Program-made: the position numbers and the translations under genes
Part shown: piece by piece, positions 1-10,736 of the stretch
How positions within the stretch are numbered: position 1 is the stretch's first letter
Layout of the letters: each line of letters starts with the position of its first letter
The notes under the pieces: model-generated
Databases searched by the model: none
What the model saw: the letters and a program-made list of their open reading frames with translations, nothing else
Told to the model about the DNA's origin: nothing
Assembly: GCA_021464415.1 (NCBI GenBank)
Contig: CM038469.1
Location: 4,938,501 to 5,002,500 of the forward strand
Length of the DNA stretch: 64,000 nt
Origin: Lonicera japonica
Lineage: Eukaryota > Streptophyta > Magnoliopsida > Dipsacales > Caprifoliaceae
Direction of reading: 5' to 3'

Positions 1-655
1 ACTGATATATTTCTCAACTATTTATTTTCTTAAAATGTATTTTGTTTTTATTTGGAAGAGATTTCTTTAAACTATTTTCTGTTTTTTAACATACATGAAA
101 AATGACCAAATTAAACTAGCATTTTAACTCGGAAAAAAAAATTTGTCCTACAGTTTAGCCCACCCTAATCTTGGGTTTGCCCCTAAAGTAATATAATCTA
201 GTTGGGAAGGCACGAGGAAATTCTTTTTATTTGTAATTAAAGGAAGAGATTCAAACCTCCACTCAAAAAAATAACAAATATTTGTTTTAATTTTCCACTT
301 CCATTTTAATATGATTTGGGGAGGCAAAACTTAAAAAGCAAAGTATTTTATCACTTTAACTATTAAGTTTGGTGTAATATCTTTCTAAATATAGTAAGTG
401 TTTTATATAATATATGCATGAATTTCAATAATTTGACATAAAGCAAATCACTTTGAAAGTGGGTCATAGGGATTCTTTACATCAGCGAAACAAATCGATA
501 TGCCAGGATTTGAAAATTAATCAAAATAATTTTGTGTGTTGTTGTACTATAGATTACAACTTAAATAATTCTGCGAAGTTGATCATTAACTTTACTACAT
601 AAATTGGGTTCAAATCTCTTTCTATCTTCCATCCTTTATGTTATCGATCAGTATT
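1..655. other. AT-rich flank without a gene
   Basis: No open frame with recognisable similarity and no clear repeat is visible here. It is the 3' flank of the minus-strand F-box gene and probably holds its 3' UTR and polyadenylation signals, which I cannot pinpoint. Confidence 0.5.
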
Positions 656-1900
656 CTAGTTCACAAAACAAATAGGATTTATTGTCGTATCCTCAAAATC
701 CGATCCATCTAGCACATCTTCAGGATCTGGCATGACAACAAACAAATTTGGAGCAAAAACGTTATTAGATGAATTTCCGTACTTGTATTGGTATTCATAT
801 CTTGGCTCGACAGAAACTAAGCTCTCATGATAAACAAAAGCTTGAAGGCAATTAGGCCCAAGATACTTTGTTTCCAAGGTACTAGGGTCGCACAAAAATA
901 ACCCCTGACAACCACTAATTGCAAGCAACTCTCCATTCTTCCAAAATGCCAACGGACAGACGAGTCCTACAAGAGGTCCAATAGTCCATTGTTTGGTCCA
1001 ATAGTACTCATTGTTGTTCATGACCCAAAGGTAAACATAATTGGCCTCTTTAGTATCATAATCAGTAGTAACTATCCAGCAAAGACAATCATTATACAAT
1101 CCCAGATAATGAAATCCTCCAAAATCACCCTCAATACAATTTTCCAATAAAGGTATATTTCGGAACACTTCATCACCCATATCAAATGAAAGAAGTACAC
1201 ATTGATCGTTTGTGTCATACGCTAACCAATAGTACACTCCTTTAGAGTATGTGTAAAAAATGCTAAACACATTACCAACAGAATTTGCCGGGACACGCTC
1301 CTCCAAGACTTTCCATGAATCAGTGCTAAGTGTGTAGACCGCTGCATAGAAAGGAAAGTTTCTAGGGGAATCATGACTACAACAATCTTCATGGAATGAT
1401 ATAATTGAAACCACCTTATAATCATTAGTTTTCAGATCAAATCCAAATCCATTCCTAAGAATCTTTTGGGATATTTTAGTAGGACATGAGGGAAGGTCTA
1501 ATTGAGGAAGCTTAGGAAGAGTTCTAAATTCTCTTGTTGCCGGGTTCCACAGAGCCATACTATCCTCGTTATTATATAAACAAAATATACCATTACAAGG
1601 CCCATAAACCGATGGAGACAAGTTCAACCGTAGATCCAGGTATTCATATACCGGGTTGTCAAGCGTTTCATCAGAGTACACAGCAAAAGCATAATTTTTG
1701 TGATTATTATCATAATTATGTACTAAGAGACGACCATAACTGTTGTTCTTGTTGTGTTGGTAGTGCCTTTTAATAAAATAAGGGCATTCTATGATAGAGT
1801 ACCAAAATTTAGAGACACACTTAAATCGTAACAAAGATTTAACAGGCAACCTTAATAGAAATTCTGTTACCAATTCTTCAACGATCCCTACGCTTTCCAT
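656..1900 (-). CDS. F-box protein with FBA domain (CPR1/SLF-like)
   Basis: Intact intronless frame of 414 residues with ATG at 1898-1900. The N-terminal F-box spans about residues 6-48 (motifs LVTEFLLRLPVKSLLRFKCV and SKFWYSII) and would bind SKP1 in an SCF ubiquitin ligase. The rest is an F-box-associated domain with its usual landmarks: GPCNGIFCLY, LWNPATREFRTLP, GFGFDLKTNDYKVV, STDSWKVLE and LAFWKNGELL. Length and intronless structure fit both the CPR1/CPR30 group and the S-locus F-box (SLF/SFB) group; I cannot separate them by eye. The protein would select a target for ubiquitination, and the target is unknown. A truncated paralogue lies at 11.8-12.2 kb, so this is a local F-box family. 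A T2 ribonuclease gene lies about 17 kb away. Confidence 0.9.
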   Translation of the reverse strand: MESVGIVEELVTEFLLRLPVKSLLRFKCVSKFWYSIIECPYFIKRHYQHNKNNSYGRLLVHNYDNNHKNYAFAVYSDETLDNPVYEYLDLRLNLSPSVYGPCNGIFCLYNNEDSMALWNPATREFRTLPKLPQLDLPSCPTKISQKILRNGFGFDLKTNDYKVVSIISFHEDCCSHDSPRNFPFYAAVYTLSTDSWKVLEERVPANSVGNVFSIFYTYSKGVYYWLAYDTNDQCVLLSFDMGDEVFRNIPLLENCIEGDFGGFHYLGLYNDCLCWIVTTDYDTKEANYVYLWVMNNNEYYWTKQWTIGPLVGLVCPLAFWKNGELLAISGCQGLFLCDPSTLETKYLGPNCLQAFVYHESLVSVEPRYEYQYKYGNSSNNVFAPNLFVVMPDPEDVLDGSDFEDTTINPICFVN

Positions 1901-2059
1901 TGATTATTCCTTTCTTCTCTGCACCTTCAAAGCACCACTCAATTAAAGTTCTAATGAAAAAACAAAAAAAACCCTGTAATAGCTAAAATAGATTGTTTCT
2001 AATGGGTTTTGAAGAGAGTGCTAGCTAATTAGTACGAGAAGTTGATGGGTAAGCACGTT

Positions 2060-2393
2060 CCATTTTATAATGTCAATCATTATGAGCATTTGATTTTTTT
2101 TACATGCTTGAAGATTCTTTTATTAAATATAATGAAGGATAAAATTAAATGAGAGTAATTTCGAGATGATTAAAATACTAGGATTGCTTAAAATCTAGTC
2201 TCCCAATCAAGTAACAACCAATTATTTCCATTTTATTATGTCAATCATTACGAGCATTTGATTTTTTTACATGCTTGAAGATTCTTTTATTAAATATAAT
2301 GAAGGATAAAACTAAATGAGGTAATTAGTAGACGATTAAAATACTAGGATTGCTTCAAAACTAGTCTCCCAATCAAGTAAGAACCAATTATTT
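2060..2393. repeat. Tandem duplication (2 x ~167 bp) upstream of the F-box gene
   Basis: Two adjacent copies, 2060-2227 and 2228-2393, share the same order of blocks: CATTTTATAATGTCAATCAT, then ACATGCTTGAAGATTCTTTT, then CTAGTCTCCCAATCAAGTAA. They differ by scattered substitutions and small indels. The block begins at the putative TATA box and extends away from the gene, so it duplicates the promoter-proximal region. Confidence 0.9.
2063..2069 (-). promoter_or_regulatory. Possible TATA box of the F-box gene
   Basis: On the minus strand this reads TATAAAA, about 165 bases upstream of the F-box ATG. The position is reasonable for a plant gene with a 5' UTR of about 130 bases. It falls at the proximal edge of a tandem duplication; in the distal copy the matching bases have changed to TAATAAAA. 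Inference from motif and distance only. Confidence 0.35.
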
Positions 2394-2479
2394 GCTTGCG
2401 GTATAACAATTAAAGTTTGTTTAAAAAAATCTAATTATTAAGTTTACCGTGAGAATAAAAGAAATATTCCTATTCAATT

Positions 2480-2860
2480 GATATCAAAGTAGGGATCAAC
2501 TATATTTATATTAAGAACTAACCTCTTAACTTTTATGCAAACCCAACGTGGGACAAGTTGCACTATATATAATATGAGATAATCTCGTCATTCATACCAC
2601 AAGACCATTGTGGGAGAAACTATATCACTCCCTCTTAGATGTTCATTATGCCACAATTCAATAATAGTTGCCTCACTAAAACCTTCCTAGGAAAAAATCC
2701 TACGGGGATAAACAAAAGTGAAGAAAAAGAGTACAACATTCGTCTGAATTATTAAACTGGCATCAAATGCACAATAGTTGCCTCATTAAAATCTTTACTA
2801 GGAAAATCCAATGGGACAAAACCTAGTTAAACTAATATATAGAATATCGGATTTGGCAAT
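2480..2860. other. Degenerate repeat, possible LTR-element leader
   Basis: The motif GTTGCCTCACTAAAACC followed by CTAGGAAAA and a GGGATAAA/GGGACAAAA block occurs twice, near 2665 and near 2775, about 108 bases apart. Such phrasing is common in non-coding parts of plant LTR retrotransposons, but I cannot assign a family. No gene is visible. Confidence 0.3.
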
Positions 2861-3223
2861 TACTTCGTGAGCAACTCAGCTAAGTTGTCACCGGAACGAA
2901 TTTAGTAATTGACTTCAATCTCTATGTTCTTCTGAAGCTTGTGAGTGAATAAAACTTTTGTGAAACACGTCTAGTTCTATTACATTTGATGAAACATTCT
3001 TGAATTCGTGTTAACACAAGCATTATAGTTGAAGGAGATTTTTGCAAGGGATGTGCGAGATTCTGACTATATTTTCAACAAATTATGGTTGAAGGAGATT
3101 TTTGCAAGGGATAATGAGTCAATTCAAAAAAAAACTTGTGGAACACTCAGTTTCGAGTAGGGGAGGATGATGCAAAGTTATTTGGGAAGCTTTGTACTGA
3201 AGTGGAGGCTGTTAAGATGCAAG

Positions 3224-3918
3224 CAGTGTTTCAAAAGGAGCTCAAGGCGCGTCTCAAGGCGTAACACTAGAAAAACACTCCAAGGCACTATTATTGAGGA
3301 ATTTTTTAGGCTTGCATCTCACCAATTCAAGATGCACACTTTGAGGCAACGCTTCGAGGTGCGTGAGGCTTTCTGTTGAGAGAGGGATAGAGAACCTTGT
3401 GAAGTCAAAATAGAGAGGTTCTTTAAAGTGCAGAATGAAGGAAATGATAAAGGTATGTGAGAAAAGTGAAAGATGAAAATGAAGATTGGAGATAGATGGA
3501 AGGAGATGGTGACTTGATGAGCGAGGCCAATGTGAGTGTGAGAAAGATTGGGGTTAAGAAAAAGTAGGGTTTTAATTTTAAATGGTGAATGACCTAACTA
3601 ACCTCAGTAATATATTTACAGAATTACTAACTGCTCCATTAATTAAATTTATGAGGTGTTACTTTCTTTCTTTTAAAAAAAAAGCTTATTTAAATGGTGT
3701 TTAATATTTTGAAAAGGGACAAAATAAAACATAATATATTTAGTTAAAAAAATTAGTATAGAATGCAATTGAATTTATAAATAAAATAAAATGTAATTTA
3801 ATTTATATTTTTTGTGATTTTATTAAAGAAAAATAAAATAAAAATGAGGCATATGCCTCAACACACCTCGAGGCTTACGCCTCGCTTCAAAACCTGCCTC
3901 TCGCCTTTTAAAACATTG
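3224..3918. mobile_element. hAT-type MITE inserted in a LINE
   Basis: The ends are inverted repeats: CAGTGTTTCAAAAGG on the left, and CAATGTTTTAAAAGG read inward from the right, 13 of 15 matching. They are followed by further inverted stretches rich in CAAGGCG / GAGGCGTAAGCCTCGAGG. The flanks are an imperfect 8-bp duplication: GATGCAAG at 3216-3223 and GGTGCATG at 3919-3926, 6 of 8 matching. The CAGTGTTT end and 8-bp duplication fit the hAT superfamily. No transposase frame is present, so it is non-autonomous. Internal sequence is very AT-rich. Confidence 0.7.
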
Positions 3919-4028
3919 GGTGCATGGGCTCCCTAAGAAGAGGGGTAGAAAAATGAACGTTGGCAGACAGAGGTGCAAGGGTTCTAAAGCTTATAGTTCT
4001 GAAATTTCTCCATGATTAGCTGCCTACT

Positions 4029-5390
4029 TTGGAACATTGTAGTTATTTCCAATACCTCATACATTCAAAGGTTGAAGAAGGTTGTTCAAATTCACAAAGT
4101 TTCTTTAGTGGTTATTTTGGAACTTATGGTTTTGATCATTTAAGGTCCATTCAATTGAAATTAGGATTTGAAAATGCTGTTAGCAATATTTCTGGAAAAA
4201 ATCTTTATGTTTTGGAAGAATGGTATCAATGTTCTGTTACTCAAGATCTAAAGCAGGCCTTGACCGTTACCTATGACCATGGTGATTGATATGAAACCAC
4301 GATCGTATTTCTACCCAATAAGATGAATCCGCAACCCTTGACGCTGAAAAACGCAAGAACCTTGGAACCACGCGAAGTTAATGGAGGTGGAACCTCGACC
4401 CAATCCCGAAAACGAGAAAGAACCTTGGTTTAGTCGTAGACAAACAATCAATCGATGGGTTAATTGATTGCTAAGTCGAAGAACAACAAGAACCCTAATT
4501 CTGGCTGTTCGAGACGTTCTTAGAACGCAAGAGGTGAAAAACACTCGAAAATTAATTAATCAAAGCTGCCTAAAAACAATAGCGTTAGCTCCTTTAAATA
4601 GGAGTAATTAAACCTACTAGGTCTAGGAAAATAAAGAAAACGAAATTAATTGGTTTCCCACATAACTTGGGCCCCAAGCAAAACTAAACATAAATTAAAC
4701 TTAAAATAAACAAAGCCTAGCCCATTTATCTAATACATGCTTTTTAATCCCTTGGGCTGCTATTTTGAACATCTTCAATTGGGCCTTTAAGTAATGTCTT
4801 CCATTCTTGAACCCGATCCCCTTCAATGATCCTCCATGCTTCAGCTTTGCTCATCATCTCTTGGACCATGGTCATAAGTGCCTCCTTGATCTTCTTGGCT
4901 CTAGCTCGAGTGATTGGGCCACTTGGAACCCGGATGGGATCTGCACAGCCTTCACTCCATGATCCAGCTCCAGTGTTATTCTTGGGCTCATCAGTGATGT
5001 TGATGGACAATTGTTGATTTCTGCAGTTTATGGTAAGTGTTCCAAATCTGAAAGAAGAGATTTATGGAGGAATTTGGTGTAACTGTCCTCTACTTCTTTT
5101 CCTTGGATTGTGGGCGGTGATTTCAATATTGTGAGACAGACTTCTGAAAGACTTGGAGGTAGGCCCATTGATTTTACCTCTACTAGCGAATTTAATGATT
5201 GTATCAATGAATGTGGGTTGTTAGAAATAGAGTGTATTGGGAGTAGTATCATGGAATAAACTTAATAGAAGGATGTGGCAGAGGCTTAATAGGTGTTTAT
5301 ATAATGTTGATTAGATGTCTCCTTTTACTGAAGTCAAGTTTCTCATCTTAATAGAGATAATTCAGATCATTCCCCATCTTAGTGCAGTTT
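4029..5390 (+). pseudogene. LINE 1 ORF2: endonuclease part, split by an LTR
   Basis: The left part (4029-4288) encodes LGFENAVSNISGKN and LTVTYDHGD. After the LTR the reading resumes at about 4999 with LLISAVYGKCSKSERR, then FPWIVGGDFNIVRQTSERLG and FNDCINECGLLEIE. GDFN is a typical motif of the endonuclease/exonuclease/phosphatase fold of plant LINEs. Stops and frameshifts make it non-functional. Confidence 0.8.
4287..4993 (-). mobile_element. Solo LTR with perfect 5-bp target duplication
   Basis: A 707-bp block starting TGATATGAAACC and ending GGGCTCATCA (plus strand) is flanked on both sides by GTGAT (4282-4286 and 4994-4998). Removing the block and one GTGAT restores the LINE endonuclease reading across the junction, so this is a real insertion. 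By similarity to the repeat at 23.1 kb, the LTR runs on the minus strand. Its first part encodes up to 88 residues in frame, including PITRARAKKIKEAL, a motif I associate with plant LTR-element polyproteins. A palindromic CTCCTTTAAATAGGAG at 4589-4604 probably contains its TATA element. No internal element region remains, as expected after LTR-LTR recombination. Confidence 0.85.
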
Positions 5391-5999
5391 AGCAATGAAG
5401 TCAATAAAGTTTGTTTTAAATTCCGAAATATGTGGGTGAAACATAGAGGTTTTCGAATTGTGGTCCAAGACTGCTGGCAAGTGCCCTTTTTGGGGAATCC
5501 TTTATATGTGTTACGTAAAAAGTTAGTTAGATTGAAGAAAACCCATATTCAATGCAATAAAAGTCATTTTGGGATGCTTTACAATAACATTGCCATGGCT
5601 GAATCAAAGCTTGCAAATGCTGATTAGTTTCCGTAGTTAATGATTTTGTTGAAGCTAATGATGCTATCTCCGATGCTAGAGGGAGATTAAACTTTTTATT
5701 TGAATGTGAAGAAAGATTTTGAAAACAAAGGCCCAAGGTTAAATGGCTGCTATAAGGTGATAAAAATACCAAGTTTTTTGTGTGCCAATGTGAGGAAGAG
5801 AAAGGCCAAAATTTTTAAGATTCAAAATAAGGATGGGGTGTAGTTGGCTACTCAAACTGATATTGCTGTTGCTAGTCTTTATTATTTCCAGAAGTAGTTT
5901 CATAGAGATGATGTAATGGCTACTTCCAATTTTGGGCTTGTTAATGTGATTCCTACTATTGTTTTCCATTGTATGAATGCAGATCTTACCATTATTCCT

Positions 6000-7100
6000 A
6001 ATGAAGATGAAGTTTTTTAAGTAATAAGAAAAATGAATTCCAATAATGCTGCTGGGTCGAATGGCTTTGGGGTATGTTTTATAAATCGTGTTGGGGTATT
6101 ATAAAGGAAGATTTTATGCAGACAATTACAAGTTTTTTTTGGTGTCATGTTTTGCCCAAAGCTTGGACTAGTACTTTAATTATTACTATTCCTAAGGTTG
6201 AGTATCCAAAAACATTTGGGGATTTAAGGCCCATAAGTTTGTGTAATTTCAGTTTCAACGTGATTTCCAAAATTGTCACTTCTAGGTTGGCTCCAATTCT
6301 TACTTCCATCATTTTTGGGGAGCAAAGAGGCTTCACTACGACAAGAAATATCACATACAACGTTTTAATGGCCCAAGAAACGTTTCAATTGTTATATACT
6401 AAAGTGAGATGGGGGTAATGTGGCTTTAAAATTTGACCTAGCTAAGGCATATAATAGAATATCTTGGTTGTTTATCATTAAAGTGTTGAGGAAGTTTGGA
6501 TTTTGTCAAATATACATCAACATGGTGGGGAGGCTTATTTCTACTAATTTGTATTATGTGATCATAAATGGGCAAGTTGAAAGCTTTTTCCAGTCTTCTC
6601 AAAAGGTTAAACAAGGTGATCCTCTTTCACATAACCTCTTTCTTATTGCTTTTAAAGTGCTGACATAGTTTTTAAGATGTTATTGAGTTCTAATCAAGGT
6701 GGTTCATTCTCTATTCCTAGAAACTACCCTATAGTTACCCACCTTGCCTTTGCTGATGATGTGCTTATCTTTACCAATGGATCGGTCTCTTCTTTAGCTT
6801 ATTTGATGCACTTTTTAAGTAGTTATGAGCAGGTTTCTGGTCATCTTATCGATAATTAAAAAAGTTGTTTTAGTATAGGCGACCATGCTCCTTCATATAG
6901 GGCTAAATCTGTTGCTAATTACACTGGGTTTGCTCAGAAATATCTGCCTATAAAGTATCTTTGTTGCAATCTCTTCACGAGAAGGAAGAGAATTCAGTAT
7001 TTTAAGCCTGATTGCTAAAATTGAGAGGAAGGTTTATGGGTGGAAAAGTAGACTTATATCATATGAGGGGAGGTTGATTCTTATTCCCATGTGTTGCAAA
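6000..7100 (+). pseudogene. LINE 1 ORF2: reverse transcriptase remnant
   Basis: Several frames together give the plant LINE RT landmarks: FGDLRPISLCNFSFNVISKI, FGEQRGFTTTRNI, KFDLAKAYNRISW, KVKQGDPLSHNLFLIAFKVL, then the catalytic LAFADDVLIF. In-frame stops lie at about 6417, 6667 and 6857, and further breaks occur throughout. It is a dead copy. Confidence 0.85.
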
Positions 7101-7229
7101 GCCTTCCCATTAGTCTATTAGCTGCGTTTTGTCCTCTTAAGGCTATTTTTAAACGAATAGATGCTTTATCTACTAATTTTTCTCAGGAGATGGTGAGGAT
7201 GGCCCCAAATGTCGTTGGATTGGTTAGAA

Positions 7230-8760
7230 GCAGTGTTGCATGCCTGTTCAGGAAGGTCATTTGGGTTTGAGAAATATTGAAGACACAAGTTCTACTTTTG
7301 CTATGAAAGCATGTTGGAATCTGCGAACTTCTAAGTTTGTTTGGGCTGATTTTATGAGAAGAAAGTACTGCAGTAAATTGTTCAAAACGAACAGTGTGTG
7401 GTCTAATACTTGGGGGCAGATTGCTAAAGTGAAGAGCTTGAATGAACAACATATTTTTGAAAGTGAAAAGCTTTAAATCAATGGCTTAGTTGTGGCAAGA
7501 TTTGTGATATTGTAGTTCCTCTACGTTGCAGTCTCTGATAGTTAAAGATGTGTTTTACTAACATCAATAAGTGATGGGATAGGTGTGCTTCTCGCCTGCC
7601 TTTAGCTATCATTCAACAAGTTCAAGCTTTAGTCCCTAAACTAGCTTAGCAATGATTCTGATGAAAGTACAAGTGGTAAATTATATGTTTCTTCTGTATG
7701 GTTTCTATGCATGGCTAAAAATGGTACGCTTATCTTTGGTGGATGATCTAGCATTGATATATCCCTCTTAAATGGTCTATTATAATTTGGAGATCTCTCA
7801 AGAGCAAACTTCCTTTAAATGATGCTCTTCAAAGGAAATGTATTTATTTGGCCTCCAAATGTGATTGTTGCTCTTCTCCTTTGAGATGCTTAGGTTCAAA
7901 TTTGAAAAGTCACATCAATACACACCAAAAACATACACACAAACAACTCTTTATTAACTTACACTCTCAGCTTTCTCTCTTATCAACTTTACAAAAAAAA
8001 AAACTTTGAAGTACCATAGCTTTAGATCCAAAAATTAGAATTTAATAAAATTTAAATGTTTGAAACCTACACGTTAAGATATCTAAAATAAAAAAGATCC
8101 ATTGTGGGAGTAAGATAGCCAAGAGTCTGTGGCGGCACTTTGAACGTAGTCCTTCTGTTGTGAGTCAAGCAAATCTCCTTTAGTTTAAGTTAAATGAATT
8201 GTGGCTAGTCAAAATAAAATCTCATTGTTTCAAGGCAATTTTTTCTATCATTCATCTCCGTATATATATGTTAGGAGTTGTCGAAAAATCGTAATCGTGG
8301 ACGGTTTAAAGGCTCAATTCTGCTGGCACAAAAATTAAATGAAAATGTGCAAAACCCTATTGTTGATATGTTCTCTAATTATGCTATTGTGCCTAAAGGT
8401 CCCCCTCAAGACAATGTGTTGCTGCTCAAGCTAGGTCTTACATGCTCGAGGGGGTCATCTGCTTTATGCACAATCACTAGATGGATTAGGCCAACTTTGC
8501 ATAGATGGAAACTAAATTCAGATGGGTGCTCAAAAGGCAATCTAGTACCTAGTGGGTGTAGGTGTTTGCTTAGATCTTCCTCTGGTGGGGTCGAGTGGAC
8601 TGTGGCTAATTGGATTGGTTTTCAAACAAACATGAAGGCTAAAGCATGTGTTCTAGTGATTGGTGTCAAAAGATGTCATAGAGACGGTATTTAATGTGGG
8701 CATGGAAATGGATTCGTTGAATTTACTCAATATTATTATAGGTAAGATGCATGTTCCTTG
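7230..8760 (+). pseudogene. LINE 1 ORF2: zinc-binding and RNase H remnants
   Basis: The first part reads EGHLGLRNIEDTSSTFAMKA, as in the region that follows RT in plant LINEs. An open stretch at 8278-8694 holds the start of RNase H: TLHRWKLNSDGCSKGN. Then come GGVEWTVANWIGF and, in another frame, a MEMDSLNLLNII-like block. A closing LPRRLKGKMRLDNTGL lies at about 8885-8935, just before the A-rich tail. RNase H at the C-terminus is typical of plant L1-type elements. Confidence 0.75.
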
Positions 8761-9198
8761 GTCTTTAGCTTATCAGATATTTTGATTTTTGGATTTTGCA
8801 CACCTACAGGAAGAAAAGCCAAACAGCAGTTTTTTAGGCAAACCTTGGTTGTATATAACAGAAAGACTTGGATTTTGTTTCCTCCTCTCTTCCTCGTAGG
8901 TTAAAGGGTAAAATGAGATTGGATAACACTGGGCTTTAAAATATTTGTTGTAAAAAATTGTAATAAAAAAACAAAAATAAAAACAAACAAACAAAAACCT
9001 TGGGCATGTTAAGCAAGCAAGTGTACACTTACTCGATCCATATCAAGCAAGTAAAAAAATAAGCCTAAAGCCCATACACTCTCGCTAACTACTTAATTGC
9101 TTGGGAAGAGTAATTGTAAACTTGCTCGCTTAACATGGGCCAAGTATATTGTAATGGTAATTAGTAACAACCATAAATAGTGGTGGTGATATTAATAA

Positions 9199-10069
9199 GA
9201 GTAAACTACCTTAATTGTCCCTAAATTATTGGTATTGTCCTACTTTGGCCCTTAAACAAAATTTTGTGTCATTTAAATACTTAAACTATTGGCCGAGTTT
9301 CAAAATGACCCTTTAGTCCAATTTGGATGTTAATTTGGACGGAATCAAGGGCAAAATTTTCATTTCAATTAGATATTTTTTTAAAAAAATATTAATTTGT
9401 TTTAAAAAATATTATAAAGGAAAAATTAAAAAAAAAGGAAAAGGAACATAGAGAAAGAGAAATGGGTGTAAAGAGAGTGTAAAATGTGAGGTTGTGAAGA
9501 TGAAGAAGATGAAAGTAGTGTAGACAAAGAAAAGCTTTAGAACCGCCACTGAAGGGCTAGAGAGAGAATGTAGAGTAGATAGAGAAAAAGGAAAGTATGT
9601 GTGTGGAGGTGAAGGTGACCCGCGCTGGAGACGGTGAGTGGAGGAGACCGACGTCAAAGAAGTTTGACTGGGGCATATATATATATATATACAACACATA
9701 ATATATATATTGGAGGTTAGGGTTTTATAAACACCACCACCAAATTCAACATGCATATATGTACATAAATTTTTTACAGAGATAATTAGGTGTTAGGGTT
9801 TTATAGTGAATCAAACAATCCTTTTGGTTTTTGGTAGACTAGATTAAGATATGTGTGTGTGTGGAGGAGGTGGTGGTGGTGGTGGTGGTGGTAGAGGTTG
9901 AATGAAAGGGCGATGGTGGTGATGGGATGAAAAGGGGTGGTGGTTATGGGATGAAAGGGGTGGTGGTTAGAACCGCCAATAATTTAAGTATTTAAATAAG
10001 GCAAAGTTTTGGTTAGGAGCCAAAGTGGGACAATACCAATAATTCAGGAGCCATTAGGGTAGTTTATTC
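9199..10069. mobile_element. Mutator-type MITE with ~100-bp TIRs
   Basis: The two ends are long inverted repeats. Both read GARTAAACTACC inward, then AATTATTGGTATTGTCC, ACTTTGGC and TATTTAAATACTTAAA. The flanks are a perfect 9-bp duplication, TATTAATAA, at 9190-9198 and 10070-10078. Long TIRs and a 9-bp duplication fit Mutator-like elements. The interior has an (AT)n tract, a GGT/GTG-rich microsatellite (about 9850-9895) and no transposase. A 114-codon minus-strand frame inside is low-complexity and unlikely to be a gene. Confidence 0.85.
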
Positions 10070-10101
10070 TATTAATAAAGAGGGTGGAACTAATAAAAAC
10101 A

Positions 10102-10251
10102 GGCAACTCCGGTGATCTCTCTCTTTCTTTCTCTAATTCTCCGTGGTAAAAGGTGAGATCAAAAGCATTGTAGTAAATTCATTTGTTGTTGTTCTTGATC
10201 TCGTTCTAGTTGATCTCAGTTTGTGCATGAGAGAGAGATCACCGGAGTTGA
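10102..10251. repeat. Small inverted repeat
   Basis: GCAACTCCGGTGATCTCTCTC near 10104 is mirrored by GAGAGAGATCACCGGAGTTG near 10228. The arms are about 20 bases with a loop of about 100. It could be a small foldback or a MITE remnant. No target duplication was identified. Confidence 0.5.
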
Positions 10252-10736
10252 TGTTACCGTCAGAGATGGAGGCGGAGTGATTAATGCTAATGATACTTAA
10301 TTATATTTAATTAATGGCTGAAATTCATTGTCTAATAAGACTACGGTATGGTGGGTAAAAAGAATGAGGGTGGTATGTAAATAACCAAAATGAATCAATT
10401 TTTTTATGGTGCTAGAACTAAGAAAAGTGGGGTGTATATAATCACCACCTTATTTTTTATTTTGTTGCCTATTTTAGTGTTCATATACGGAACAAGCTAA
10501 TACAACCGAATTCTCTCCCCAGTAGGATACTTGTTTGTAATTTCTGATGATAAAATAAAATATACATACATAATTTGCTAGATTGAAAAGTCTATAACAA
10601 TTTTCAACCATTCTCAAGTACTAGCTAGCTATTTGTTGATATATATTTTGATTTGATCCAACACTTGAAAAATAATGCTAGATCATAGTTAATCTTCTTT
10701 ACATGAAGATACTTCATCCTTCATACTCTTTTCTCA

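Larger units (their letters stand above)
3125..8998 (+). mobile_element. Degenerate LINE (L1-type non-LTR retrotransposon) 1
   Basis: Plus-strand remnants of an L1-type element appear in the expected order: an uncertain ORF1 tail (3125-3223), apurinic endonuclease (4029-5390), reverse transcriptase (about 6000-7100), a zinc-binding RT-associated region (about 7230-8250) and RNase H (8270-8760). The end is an A-rich tail at about 8965-8998 (repeated AAACAAAAAC units). Frames are broken by many stops and shifts. Two later insertions interrupt it: the MITE at 3224-3918 and the solo LTR at 4287-4993. About 200 bases near 7910-8100 do not fit the LINE reading and may be another small insertion. 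Confidence 0.85.

Noticed and set aside
3927..8998. Endogenous pararetrovirus
   Set aside because: RT, endonuclease and RNase H order with an A-rich tail is that of an L1-type LINE; no movement or coat protein motifs are present.
9412..9756. 114-codon minus-strand frame
   Set aside because: Low-complexity S/F/L-rich translation lying wholly inside the Mutator-type MITE, with no family motif.
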